A DNA stretch of 64,000 nucleotides from contig JAIQEY010000006.1 in the NCBI GenBank assembly GCA_020073565.1, positions 84,907 through 148,906 on the forward strand. The letters run 5' to 3'. Position 1 is the stretch's first letter. Every line of letters starts with the position of its first letter. The position numbers and the translations under genes are program-made. Positions 50,656-60,616 of this stretch are shown here, piece by piece. Source of the stretch: Terriglobia bacterium (lineage in GTDB: Bacteria; Acidobacteriota; Terriglobia; Terriglobales; Acidobacteriaceae). Under the pieces are notes generated by a model that ran no database searches, had not been told where the DNA came from, and saw only the letters and a list, made by a program, of their open reading frames with translations.

Positions 50656-51699
50656 GTGAGAATGGGGAAAATCGCTCGGGTTGTCGTGTGTATCGCCGGT
50701 CTGCTCTCCTCGTGCCTTGACCTTGCAGCTTCCGACTACGCGATCGGCGCCGATGTTTCCTTCCTGCGAGCCGCGGAGAAGGGCGGCAAAGTCTTCAAAG
50801 ACTCGGGCCAAGCGAAACCAGGCCTGGCGATCCTCAAGGATCACGGGTATACGTGGGTGCGGCTGCGGCTGTTTCACACGCCCACGGATCTGCCCAACAA
50901 CCTCGAGTACACCCTTGCATCCGCAAAGGCCGCGAAGGAACTCGGCTTCCACATCTTGCTCGATTTCCACTACTCCGACACGTGGGCGGATCCCGCGAAA
51001 CAATTCACCCCGAAAGCCTGGGAACGGCTGTCGTCGCATGCGAAATTGAAAAGCGCTGTGTTCGAGTACTCGAAGGCGACTATTGCGGCTTTCAAGGCTG
51101 CTGGCGTACTTCCAGACATGGTGCAGATCGGCAATGAAGTGATCAGTGGCATGCTGTGGCCCGACGGCCGCTTGCCGGATAATTGGGACAATTTTGCGGA
51201 TCTGATCCAGGCCGGAATTGCGGGTGTCGAGGCGGGCGCGGGGGACGGTCCGCGGCCGCGAATCATGATCCATATTGATCGCGGCGGGGACCGGGATGGG
51301 ACGCAGTTCTTTTTTGACAAACTGAAGTCCTACCAGGTGAAGTACGACGTGATCGGGCAATCCTATTACCCGTGGTGGCATGGCAGCGTGAGCGATCTCC
51401 GGAAAAACATGGCGTTCATGGCGCGGGAATATAAGAAAGAGATCATTGTGGTGGAGACTGCGTACAACTGGCAGCCATCTGAATACATCAAGAAGAAAGG
51501 GCCGTTCCCTGAAACCCCGGAAGGGCAGCGCGAATTCCTGGAAGAAGTGAACCGGGTGGTGCAGCAAACGCCGAACGGCTTGGGCAAAGGGATATTCTGG
51601 TGGGAGCCGGCGGTGACAGGACCTCTGGGAAGCCGCAGCTTTTTCGACGACAGTGGCAATGCGCTTCCGGTGGTTCGGGCTTTTGACAGTCTGAAGTGA
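50656..51699 (+). CDS. Glycoside hydrolase family 53 endo-beta-1,4-galactanase (arabinogalactanase)
   Basis: YAIGADVSFLRAAEKGGKVFKDSGQAKPGLAILKDHGYTWVRLRLFHTP; acid/base VQIGNEVISGMLWPDG; nucleophile IIVVETAYNWQP. Confidence 0.95.
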   Translation: MRMGKIARVVVCIAGLLSSCLDLAASDYAIGADVSFLRAAEKGGKVFKDSGQAKPGLAILKDHGYTWVRLRLFHTPTDLPNNLEYTLASAKAAKELGFHILLDFHYSDTWADPAKQFTPKAWERLSSHAKLKSAVFEYSKATIAAFKAAGVLPDMVQIGNEVISGMLWPDGRLPDNWDNFADLIQAGIAGVEAGAGDGPRPRIMIHIDRGGDRDGTQFFFDKLKSYQVKYDVIGQSYYPWWHGSVSDLRKNMAFMAREYKKEIIVVETAYNWQPSEYIKKKGPFPETPEGQREFLEEVNRVVQQTPNGLGKGIFWWEPAVTGPLGSRSFFDDSGNALPVVRAFDSLK

Positions 51700-51735
51700 T
51701 TCTGATCCATCTGGGAATGGCATGACCTTCAGCCT

Positions 51736-54700
51736 GTGCCGCAAACTGAAAAAGCAATCGGGGCTTCAGCCAGTGGGGGAAATCGGTCTACACTTCCTGT
51801 GGAACCGGTCGGCTGCCTCATGCGTTCACCAACCATTCCGGCGGGAGTACACAAGCGGATCCGCACTGTAGTTGGCGGTGTGGTGCTGGTGCTCTCCGCT
51901 TCCCTGCTTTTTGCGTCCGCTGCTGACCGGCCCCTGGTCGCATACGCGGAACGCACCTGGCAGATGCAGGACGGGCTTCCCGAACAAATTGTCCAAGCGT
52001 TCGCACAGACCAGGGATCGATATCTTTGGATCGGAACCACCGGCGGGCTGCTGCGTTTCGACGGAGCTCGCTTCTCCCTCTACAACCGCGAGAACACGCC
52101 GGCATTCAGCGATAACAATATCTTCTGTTTGATGGTTTCGCAGGACAACACGCTGTGGATCGGAACCGAGGGAGGCGGACTGATTCAGTACCGGGATGGT
52201 GCGTTTCGTGCGTTCTCCAGCAAAGACGGGCTCACCAACAGCTTTGTCCGATCGGTGTACCAGGACAGCGCCGGTCGGATCTGGGTCGGAACAGACAACG
52301 GCCTGTTTCAGTTTCGTGGCGAACGGGTTGAACGCGTCGACGATTCGGCGACTGTGCCTCTCCTGGCGGTTCACGCCATCTATGAGGACCGTGGAGGCGG
52401 GTTGTGGGTGGGAGGCTCCCGGTTGGTACGGCTGAAAGAGAACTCCGTGGTCGAATACCACCTGGAGGGAGAGGCCAGCCAGAATCGCGTCAAATCGCTA
52501 CTCGAGACGGCGGACGGAGCGATCTGGGTCGGCACGGTTTCGGGCTTGCACCGAAAGGTGTTTGCGCAGGGGGTGACCTCACGCTTTGAAAAGGTACATG
52601 AGGTTGGTGGCACGGTCCGATTCCTGCGCCAGACTTCTGAAGGTGCGTTATGGATCGGAACCATTGGACACGGGCTCTACGTCTATCGAGACGGTGTGTT
52701 CTCAAAGATGACGGCGCCAGAACGCCTTCCGAGCAACACGGTGCTGAACCTGTTCGAAGATGTTGAGCAGAACATCTGGGTCGGAACGCAGGCCGGGATG
52801 CTGAGGTTGAGCAACACGCCGGTGCGAACGGTTGCGTTGCCGGATGCGTCGGACTCCGATGCCGAGACGGTGTACGAAGATCGAGGCGGAGATGTATGGG
52901 TCGCGGCGGCGGACTTGTTTCGCTATCGCGACGGAAAGGCCACTCAGTACCGGTTTCCAGGTATTTCCGGGGTCAGGATTCGCAACGTTTTCCGCGATCA
53001 GGAGGGGGCTCTTTGGGCGGGGACGGAGGGCCGCGGAGTGTACCGCCAAGTCGGCGAACGGCTCTTTCACTACACGACCAAGGAGGGGTTGGTTAATAAC
53101 TTTATTCGCGCGTTCCTGGCAAGCCGCGACGGTAGCGTCTGGATCGCAACCGATGAAGGAGTAAGTCGCTGGCGCACTGGCACGTTTACGAATTTTCAGA
53201 TATCGGACGGGCTTTGCTACTTCAGCACGCGCTCGTTGCTCGAAGACCGCAACGGTGATCTCTGGATCGGCACGGACCGAGGAGTGAGCCGGCTGCACAA
53301 TGAGCGATTTCAGAATGACGTCGTCACGGCTGCCCTGCAGCACGAGAAAGTTTGGGCCATACATCAGGACTCCGACGGAGGGTTGTGGTTCGGAACGCGC
53401 GCTGGCGGCTTGTACCGCTGGCGAGATGGCACGCTGAGCCACTACACGACCGCGCAGGGGCTTGCTAGTAACAGCATCTACGAACTGGTGGAGGATCAGC
53501 GGGGTAGGCTGTGGATCAGCGGCCCGAATGGGATTTCCGCAGTCAGTCGCCACGATCTGGATGCGGTCGCCGAACAGCGCGCCCGGCGTGTAAACCTAAC
53601 GCTGTATGGCATTTCGGAGGGACTGGAAACCATCCAGATGTGCGGGGGAGAGAAGCCCGCCGGTCTCCTCACCACGCGTGGAGAAGTTTGGTTCCCGAGC
53701 AGCAAGGGGCCGGTCCGCATGAGGGTTGACCAGCCCAAGCCTTCCGAGCAGGCGCCCGCGGTGATTGACCAGGTAGTGGCAGACGGGTTGCAGATTTCGC
53801 CCGCCGGTGGAGTCTCGCTTGGTCCGGATACAAAGAAGTTGGAACTACATTATGGCGTGGTGCTCTTGCGATCGCAGGAACGCGTTGAGTTCCGATACAG
53901 GCTGGATGAGTTCGACAAGGACTGGAGCGATGCCTCCGCCGACCGCGTTGCCTACTACACGAATCTTCCCGCTGGTCGCTATCGGTTCCGGGTGGCGGCG
54001 TTCGAGATGAACAATCCGGAACAGATCGCCGAAGCTTCCCTCGAAATCGTGCAGCGTCCTCATTTTTATCGGACTATGTGGTTTCTAAGCTGCTGCATTC
54101 TTGCCCTGGCGGGAGCGGCTTGGACGGTTCACGAGTTCCGGCTTCGTCAGTTGGGGGCGCGCTTCCAGGCGGTACTCGGGGAACGTAACCGGTTAGCGAG
54201 GGAAATGCACGATACGCTGATCCAAGGATGCGCCAGCGTGTCGGCGCTTTTGGAAGCTCATTCCAGCCTCGGTCCGACGGAGGCGGATGCACAGCAGGAT
54301 CTGCTGAACTGCGCGCGGACGCAATTGCGGACGACTATTAATGAGGCGCGGGAGGCGGTATGGAACCTGCGCCAGAAGTCGCCGCCGGCCGAGGATCTCG
54401 GCACGTTACTGCGCAGAATGACGGAGCAAGTCAGCCAGGAATTCGCGGTGAATGTTGAGTGTCACGTTTCTGGTAAGCCGTTCGATTTTGAGCAGGCCAC
54501 TATCCATGAACTGCTGATGGTGGTGCGCGAAGCCATCTACAACGCGGTCCGCCACGGCCGATCCAGCAAGGTACAGGTGGAAGTCCAGTTTGACGCTGAC
54601 CGATGCGACGTGAAGATTCGCGACGATGGCGCGGGATTTGATCCCCAGTCGGTGTCTTCCTTGCCGGCGGGGCACTACGGTCTGGTTGGGATGAAGGAAA

Positions 54701-54822
54701 GGATTACGCGGGTAGGGGGCGAACTGACGTTGAACAGCCGGCCGGGCGGGGGCGCGGAGGTCACCTTCCACATTCCACGTGGCCCCTTTGTTCCCTCCGA
54801 TGACATCGAGGTGATGCGGTGA
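51736..54822 (+). CDS. Two-component-regulator-propeller sensor histidine kinase (Reg_prop, Y_Y_Y, HisKA_3, HATPase)
   Basis: Multiple blades (YLWIGTTGGLLRFDGARFSLYNREN, LWIGTEGGGLIQYRDGAF), REMHDTLIQGCASVSALLEA, VREAIYNAVRHGRSSKV, IRDDGAGFDP. Confidence 0.95.
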   Translation: MPQTEKAIGASASGGNRSTLPVEPVGCLMRSPTIPAGVHKRIRTVVGGVVLVLSASLLFASAADRPLVAYAERTWQMQDGLPEQIVQAFAQTRDRYLWIGTTGGLLRFDGARFSLYNRENTPAFSDNNIFCLMVSQDNTLWIGTEGGGLIQYRDGAFRAFSSKDGLTNSFVRSVYQDSAGRIWVGTDNGLFQFRGERVERVDDSATVPLLAVHAIYEDRGGGLWVGGSRLVRLKENSVVEYHLEGEASQNRVKSLLETADGAIWVGTVSGLHRKVFAQGVTSRFEKVHEVGGTVRFLRQTSEGALWIGTIGHGLYVYRDGVFSKMTAPERLPSNTVLNLFEDVEQNIWVGTQAGMLRLSNTPVRTVALPDASDSDAETVYEDRGGDVWVAAADLFRYRDGKATQYRFPGISGVRIRNVFRDQEGALWAGTEGRGVYRQVGERLFHYTTKEGLVNNFIRAFLASRDGSVWIATDEGVSRWRTGTFTNFQISDGLCYFSTRSLLEDRNGDLWIGTDRGVSRLHNERFQNDVVTAALQHEKVWAIHQDSDGGLWFGTRAGGLYRWRDGTLSHYTTAQGLASNSIYELVEDQRGRLWISGPNGISAVSRHDLDAVAEQRARRVNLTLYGISEGLETIQMCGGEKPAGLLTTRGEVWFPSSKGPVRMRVDQPKPSEQAPAVIDQVVADGLQISPAGGVSLGPDTKKLELHYGVVLLRSQERVEFRYRLDEFDKDWSDASADRVAYYTNLPAGRYRFRVAAFEMNNPEQIAEASLEIVQRPHFYRTMWFLSCCILALAGAAWTVHEFRLRQLGARFQAVLGERNRLAREMHDTLIQGCASVSALLEAHSSLGPTEADAQQDLLNCARTQLRTTINEAREAVWNLRQKSPPAEDLGTLLRRMTEQVSQEFAVNVECHVSGKPFDFEQATIHELLMVVREAIYNAVRHGRSSKVQVEVQFDADRCDVKIRDDGAGFDPQSVSSLPAGHYGLVGMKERITRVGGELTLNSRPGGGAEVTFHIPRGPFVPSDDIEVMR

Positions 54823-55448
54823 GCACTCAGGAAAGAATCAAAGTGATGGTGGTGGACGACCATCCTCTGATGCGAGTCGGGGTGGCTGCCATCATCAATG
54901 CTCGATCGAATATGACCGTGGTCGCCCAAACCGGCACCGGGGAGGAAGCGGTCGCACTCTTTCACCAGCACCAGCCCGACATTACGCTGATGGACCTTCG
55001 GCTTCCGAAGATGAGCGGCGTGGACGCGATCCTTGCGATCCGCGCGCGCTATCCCAAATCACGGTTCGTTGTCCTGACGACTTATGAAGGAGACGAGGAC
55101 ATCCACCGGGCGTTCGAGGCTGGAGCGCAAGGCTACGTGATCAAGGGGATGCCGTACCAGACTCTGATCGACGCCTTGTTGCGCGTTCACTCGGGAGGAC
55201 GCTTTCTTCCTCCTCCGGTGGTGCGAGCCCTGGAATCGCGTATGCCGGACTGCGACCTCAGCCCGAGAGAACAAGAGGTGCTGCAACTCCTGGTGAACGG
55301 CAAATCCAACAAGGAAATTGCCAGCGAACTGGGCATCACCAATGCCACCGTCAAGTGTCATGTCAGTACGATTCTGATGCGACTCAATGTAAGCGACCGC
55401 ACCCAGGCCGTGGTCGCGGCGCTGCAAAGAGGCTTGGTCCATCTATAG
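54819..55448 (+). CDS. NarL/LuxR-family response regulator
   Basis: KVMVVDDHPLMRVGVAAII..., LMDLRLPKMSGVDAI, LSPREQEVLQLLVNGKSNKEIASELGITNATVKCHVSTILMRLNVSDRTQAV; overlaps the kinase stop by 4 nt. Confidence 0.95.
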   Translation: MSTQERIKVMVVDDHPLMRVGVAAIINARSNMTVVAQTGTGEEAVALFHQHQPDITLMDLRLPKMSGVDAILAIRARYPKSRFVVLTTYEGDEDIHRAFEAGAQGYVIKGMPYQTLIDALLRVHSGGRFLPPPVVRALESRMPDCDLSPREQEVLQLLVNGKSNKEIASELGITNATVKCHVSTILMRLNVSDRTQAVVAALQRGLVHL

Positions 55449-55471
55449 GGATATCGTTTTCGAATTGTCAA

Positions 55472-57016
55472 TCACTGGGTCGGGTTCCGGGGAAACTTCA
55501 AGTAGGGCAGGCGCACGTTGTCGATGATCACCTGGTCAGCGCGGATATTGTCAGGCGCCTCGAAGCTTTTCGCGCCGGCACTGGTAACAAAATCGTCTTG
55601 ATCGACGCCATCGCCGCTGACTCCCAAACCACCCACCAACACTCCGTTCTTGTAGAGAGGAACGCTTCCGGGAAAAAAGACGATCCCATTCTGATTGGGG
55701 TTCCCCGCTTGGGAACCTTGGGTGCATGGATGGTCGATGTCAAATGTGTAGAGATTGAAGAAGGGCCCCGGACCGGAGCCGTCAATGCCCGGCGGGAAAA
55801 AAGGCTGCGCGCCGAAGCCAATGGTGCGGTTGGTTACAGCTGTCCCCGCCGGAACTCCGGGGAGATCTGGAGTGCCTGCGGGCCCCCCGAAATAGGTCAC
55901 ATTGCGGGCCTTGGCGACGGCCACGTCGATGCTGAAAACAGTTGCGTCCGGCATGCGGTGCAGGCCCAAGACCGTGCCGTCCAGGTCCGTGACTGCTATC
56001 GTCATTCTCGTGCGCGAGCCGGGGGGCAGACGAATCACCGCTCGCGTGATCTCGGCAGTGGCCACTGCCTGGCTGATTATGTTCGCGACGTCATTCTGAG
56101 TCAGACCAGAGACTCCTGCTGTTGGTCCGACCAGATCGCCTTCCGGAGGCAATCCACCATTCAGCGGCCCTAACACATACGTGCCGGCCACAGTTCCAGG
56201 ACCGATGCCGTTCGGGGCAGTGGTCTGGTTCACGAAGGGCAAGGCGATGCCCCCGATGATGACCACTCCGGGCGGGGGCAACTGTGATGCATTCGGGAGC
56301 AGACCGGCCTGGGACGCACCTGAAAAGGCGGCGAACTCTGCTGCTTCTCGCGATGTGCTGACCACTCCTACTCCGCCAACCGCATACCCGTTCTTGAAAA
56401 GTGGAACCCCTCCTGGATTCACGGCGGTTGGATCGCTGTCCATGGTGTCCGCCTTGCCGGTGATAATGCCTAACCCCAAACTGAGCCCGTCAATCGAACG
56501 GGATGGGTCGATGTTTTTCCCCGGCAAGAACGTGGTATTCAGCGAACAGCCGCGGTTGGTGTTTTCGATCCCATACAAATCGCCGTTGGAAGCGTTCGCG
56601 ACGCCCGGCGGAAAGTGAATTCCACTGATGAAGCGCACAGTACGGCTCGAAAGTGGAGCCTGGTTGTTGCTGAAAAGGGCAGCCGTGCGAGCCACGGCGA
56701 CGGCGAGTTCTTCACTGTCGACTGCCACTCCGAAGTTGCCGGTCGATGTTGTGGGTGCTCCCGCGTTTTGAAACACCGCCAGAATTCCTCCGGCGCGGTC
56801 GACCACCGCGATGACCATGGGAACGTTCAACGACTGAGCAGCATTTTCGACGACTTGCTGCACGTCGGCGGCAGCGAGCGGGACCGCAGGAGGTGGCGGC
56901 GGAGAATTGGAAGGCGCGTTACCGCTGCTGCAAGCGATCAGCAGAGTTGCAAGAAGGAGGAGAAATAAAGAGCCGCAGACAGCCAGTGCGGATTGACCCC
57001 AACGAAAGTGGCTCAT
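55472..57016 (-). CDS. Lipoprotein with two GlcG/HbpS-like (heme-degrading family) domains
   Basis: Lipobox LLIACSSG; two repeats with MVIAVVDRAGGILAVFQNAGAP / MTIAVTDLDGTVLGLHRMPDAT and VPLFKNGYAVGGVGV / VPLYKNGVLVGGLGV. Confidence 0.82.
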   Translation of the reverse strand: MSHFRWGQSALAVCGSLFLLLLATLLIACSSGNAPSNSPPPPPAVPLAAADVQQVVENAAQSLNVPMVIAVVDRAGGILAVFQNAGAPTTSTGNFGVAVDSEELAVAVARTAALFSNNQAPLSSRTVRFISGIHFPPGVANASNGDLYGIENTNRGCSLNTTFLPGKNIDPSRSIDGLSLGLGIITGKADTMDSDPTAVNPGGVPLFKNGYAVGGVGVVSTSREAAEFAAFSGASQAGLLPNASQLPPPGVVIIGGIALPFVNQTTAPNGIGPGTVAGTYVLGPLNGGLPPEGDLVGPTAGVSGLTQNDVANIISQAVATAEITRAVIRLPPGSRTRMTIAVTDLDGTVLGLHRMPDATVFSIDVAVAKARNVTYFGGPAGTPDLPGVPAGTAVTNRTIGFGAQPFFPPGIDGSGPGPFFNLYTFDIDHPCTQGSQAGNPNQNGIVFFPGSVPLYKNGVLVGGLGVSGDGVDQDDFVTSAGAKSFEAPDNIRADQVIIDNVRLPYLKFPRNPTQ

Positions 57017-57239
57017 TCCACCTCAAAGACTCGCCGGTGGGACAGACTCGGCGGCGAGGAGTCTGGAGAACTCCTGTCTATCCGGAATGTTAATACGACT
57101 CCCCCTGTGGAAACGAGGGGGCTGATACCTTCGTGTAACCACAGTGATCACCCATGGAGGCTCGTAACGTTGACATTCCCCGTTCGTATGACACAATTCG
57201 TTATCCCCCAAAAAAGTTAGAACAAGGAAGGGGCCTGTC

Positions 57240-58052
57240 TTGATTCCATTCAGACGTCTTATCGCTGGATTACTGTGTCTTTTGTTGTCGCCAATGCCTT
57301 CGCTGTGCGAGCCCGGGGCGGGAGGACAATCTGCGGGACAGATTAGTGCGCTGATTCCATCGGCCACGCGGAACGCCAAGCCAACCAAAGCCAAAGACAA
57401 CCTGGAATGGAATGATCTGCTCAAGACCGAACAGAAAGGCCGTCTGCGCGCCGGCCTCACCGACGGGTCCATCCTCAGCTTGGGTTCGAACAGTGAGCTG
57501 CGGGTGGTGCAGCACGATGCTGCCTCCCAACAGACCGCGCTCGAAATGAATCTCGGAAAGGTCCGGAGCAAGGTCGTCAAGGTTACGCAGCCCGCCGGCA
57601 AGTTCGAGATGAAGACACCGAACGCCGTGATCGGCGTAATCGGTACTGACTTCTATGTAAGCTACGACAGCAATAAGACCACGGTCATCTGCTATACGGG
57701 GAAGGTCTCAGTCACCCCGATCGGCAACGCAAAGGTTGTCAAGAATTCCGGGGATTCAAGTCAGAATCAGATCCTGGTCAGCGCCGGGCAGATGGTCGTG
57801 ATCAGCTCCGAGATTCCGCCTGCAGGTTTTGAACCTCAGTCCACTCCAGCCGATGTGCAGCGCGCCAGCATCGAGGAGACGTCCGTGCCCGATCCGCTGC
57901 CTCCGTTTCGGCATCCGCATCTGGTACGCAACGTTATGATTGGTGCTGGAGTTGCTGCTGCAGGATGGGCGATCGGGGTGACACAGCTCAACACGAGTCC
58001 GAGTGTGCCGACCAGACCAACAGGATGCCCTCCGCAAAGCCCCAAGTGTTGA
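57240..58052 (+). CDS. FecR-domain protein
   Basis: NDLLKTEQKGRLRAGLTDGSILSLGSNSELRVVQHD...GKFEMKTPNAVIGVIGTDFYVSYDSNKTTVICYTGKVSV; C-terminal TM. Confidence 0.9.
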   Translation: MIPFRRLIAGLLCLLLSPMPSLCEPGAGGQSAGQISALIPSATRNAKPTKAKDNLEWNDLLKTEQKGRLRAGLTDGSILSLGSNSELRVVQHDAASQQTALEMNLGKVRSKVVKVTQPAGKFEMKTPNAVIGVIGTDFYVSYDSNKTTVICYTGKVSVTPIGNAKVVKNSGDSSQNQILVSAGQMVVISSEIPPAGFEPQSTPADVQRASIEETSVPDPLPPFRHPHLVRNVMIGAGVAAAGWAIGVTQLNTSPSVPTRPTGCPPQSPKC

Positions 58053-58120
58053 TAGCGATTTAGTTTGCCCATCAATACCATGCGTCGCTGGTCTTCAGGC
58101 TGCGGCCGCTTGGAATCGCG

Positions 58121-60493
58121 ATGGTTATGAGGCTCCGCGAACAAAGGTGGTCCCGCTGGTCAGCGAGGCTGGGTCGATTTTCAGCTCGACAGGTGGACCT
58201 CGCTCTCGCCTTGCTGGTCACCCTGGCAGGCCTCGCGCTGTTTGCTTTTGCCGGGATCGGTGGCAACACGCGGGCTGGTTTTCTTTTCCTGCAAAACGTT
58301 GAGCAGCGTTCTCTGGATATGCGCTTCGCCGCACGCGGAGAGCGGCCGCACGACGAACGCATCGTGATCGTTGGCATCGACGAAAAAACTCTCCAGAACA
58401 TAGGCGCCTTCCCCTTGCCACGCACCTCTTACGCATTGCTGGTGAACCGGTTGAGCGCGGGCGGCGCGGGGGTGATCGCATTTGACGCTACGTTCCCAAC
58501 GCCGGAGAGCAACTCTGCCCAGCAGGCGCTTCACCAGTTGCAGCGCGAGCTTGGTCCCTCGGCTCCCGCGAGCGTCACCAACAAGATCCAACAACTCGAA
58601 GCTGCCGGCGATCACGACGCCTTGTTTGCTGCCTCCCTGCAACAGTCCGGCAGGGTAGTCCTCGGGCATCTCTTCCTGGACCGGGAGCGTGCCCAATCGT
58701 CCGACGCTAAACGGGCGGAAGAATACTTCAACATTATTTGGGCGAAGGCGTTTCCCCAGGTGCTCAAAGTGAAGTCGCAGGACCGCGACTTCGATATGGG
58801 TCACGCCTGGTTGGAGAATGGTGGCGGCGTGTACCCGGGCGCGGAAGCGAACCTCGCTCAACTGGCCGAGTCCGCTGCCTCGTACGGTTTCTTTAACACC
58901 ACCCCCGATCCGGATGGCACGTTGCGGCGGGCTTTGCTCATCGTTCGCTATCAGGACCAGGACTTCTTTCCCTCGCTGGCGATGCAGACGCTGCGCGAAT
59001 ACGAGAAGATTCCGGATCAGGAGATCGTGGCGTACATCTCTGAAAACGGGCTGGAGCGTATCCAATTCGGCCGCCACAACCTGCGACCCTGGCACGATGG
59101 CAGTGTACTCATCAACTATGCGGGTCCGTACCACACCTATCAGCACTACTCGATGTGGGATGTGATCAGTGGCAGCGTGCCTCCCGACACATTCAAGGAC
59201 AAGATCGTGCTGGTGGGCGGCACCGCTCTCGGCATCGGCGATTTGCGCAGCACCCCCTTCCAAAAGCAGGATGCGGGGTACATGGGGGTTGAGGTACACG
59301 CCAACATCATTGACAACCTGCTCCACACCGACGAGAAGGGACGCAGTTTCCTCACACGCGGCCTGCATGAGGAAATGATCGACACCGGGTTCATCCTGCT
59401 GTTTGGCCTGGTCTTCGGATTCTGGTTCAGCCGCATTAAGCCGCTGTACTCAACCATCTCGCTGTTCTTAACCCTCGGCGCATTCGCCTGGTTTATCTAC
59501 TACAGCTTCGCGCACTGGGGACTTTGGCTGAGCTGTGTGGTTCCCGCGGGCACGCTGGTGGTCAACTATGCAGTCATCACCAGCTTCCGGATGATCTTTG
59601 AGGAGGGCGAGAAGAGAAAGATCCGCAAGACTTTCTCGCAGTACCTTTCACCCGGCGTGATCGCGCTGATCGAAAAAGATCCGCAGAAATACATCCGGCC
59701 GGGCGGAGAGACCAAGGAACTCACGGTCATGTTCAGCGACATCCGCGGTTTCACCACGCTTTCCGAGGGCCTGAGCGCGGATGAACTGGTGCTCCTGCTG
59801 AATGAATATCTGGGAGAAATGACCGACGTCCTTTTCCGCAGCCTGGGAACGCTCGACAAATATATCGGCGACGCCATCATGGCATTCTGGGGATCGCCCT
59901 ATCCTCAGACCGATCATGCGTACCGCGCGTGTGCCTGCTCGTTGGAGATGGTTTGCAGCCTGGACAAACTCAACGCCCGATGGCAGGCGCAAGGACGAAA
60001 GCAGATCTCGATTGGAGTGGGCTTGAACACCGGCCCGGTCAATGTGGGCAACATGGGTTCTGCGAAGCGGCTGGCTTGGACCGTGATGGGTGACAACGTG
60101 AACCTCGCGTCCCGACTGGAGGGCCTGACCAAGGAATACCGCACCCGCATCGTCATCAGCGAAGGAACATACCGTCAAATCGCCGACAAGTTTGTCTGCC
60201 GCGACTTGGACAAGATCCGCGTGAAGGGCAAGCTGCAACCGGTAACGATCTACGAACTGCTGGATTTCGCCCAGGAAAAGGAAAAATACGAGCCACTGCT
60301 CTCCCGCTTCAATCACGCGATGGAAGCGTATCGCGAGCAGAACTGGCAAGAAGCGGCTAGCCGGTTGGGAGAAATGCTGACCCGGTTTCCGGACGATGGT
60401 CCCACGCAGATTTTTCTGGACCGCGTATTGGAGTTCATGCAGAACGCGCCCGAGCCCGATTGGGATGGAGTTTACGTGATGAAGACGAAGTAG
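58121..60493 (+). CDS. CHASE2-domain class III adenylate/guanylate cyclase
   Basis: CHASE2-like periplasmic region, TM segments, cyclase domain ELTVMFSDIRGFTTLSEGLSADELVLLLNEYLGEMTDVLFRSLGTLDKYIGDAIMAFWGSP. Confidence 0.94.
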   Translation: MVMRLREQRWSRWSARLGRFSARQVDLALALLVTLAGLALFAFAGIGGNTRAGFLFLQNVEQRSLDMRFAARGERPHDERIVIVGIDEKTLQNIGAFPLPRTSYALLVNRLSAGGAGVIAFDATFPTPESNSAQQALHQLQRELGPSAPASVTNKIQQLEAAGDHDALFAASLQQSGRVVLGHLFLDRERAQSSDAKRAEEYFNIIWAKAFPQVLKVKSQDRDFDMGHAWLENGGGVYPGAEANLAQLAESAASYGFFNTTPDPDGTLRRALLIVRYQDQDFFPSLAMQTLREYEKIPDQEIVAYISENGLERIQFGRHNLRPWHDGSVLINYAGPYHTYQHYSMWDVISGSVPPDTFKDKIVLVGGTALGIGDLRSTPFQKQDAGYMGVEVHANIIDNLLHTDEKGRSFLTRGLHEEMIDTGFILLFGLVFGFWFSRIKPLYSTISLFLTLGAFAWFIYYSFAHWGLWLSCVVPAGTLVVNYAVITSFRMIFEEGEKRKIRKTFSQYLSPGVIALIEKDPQKYIRPGGETKELTVMFSDIRGFTTLSEGLSADELVLLLNEYLGEMTDVLFRSLGTLDKYIGDAIMAFWGSPYPQTDHAYRACACSLEMVCSLDKLNARWQAQGRKQISIGVGLNTGPVNVGNMGSAKRLAWTVMGDNVNLASRLEGLTKEYRTRIVISEGTYRQIADKFVCRDLDKIRVKGKLQPVTIYELLDFAQEKEKYEPLLSRFNHAMEAYREQNWQEAASRLGEMLTRFPDDGPTQIFLDRVLEFMQNAPEPDWDGVYVMKTK

Positions 60494-60616
60494 CGGCGCC
60501 ATTTTTCCCTCAGCGAGACTAGTGACGAAACGTAGTCGCATGCTGCGGTTTTCTTTGCATATGCAGGGCGGCTATGGTACCAAGGGAAATAGATCTCCTT
60601 GGGATGGTGCTGACGG

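Noticed and set aside
50563-51744. 393-aa minus-strand ORF
   Set aside because: Antisense to the GH53 gene, whose catalytic motifs are intact on the plus strand.
58181-59368. 395-aa minus-strand ORF
   Set aside because: Antisense to the CHASE2 cyclase; no recognisable domain.
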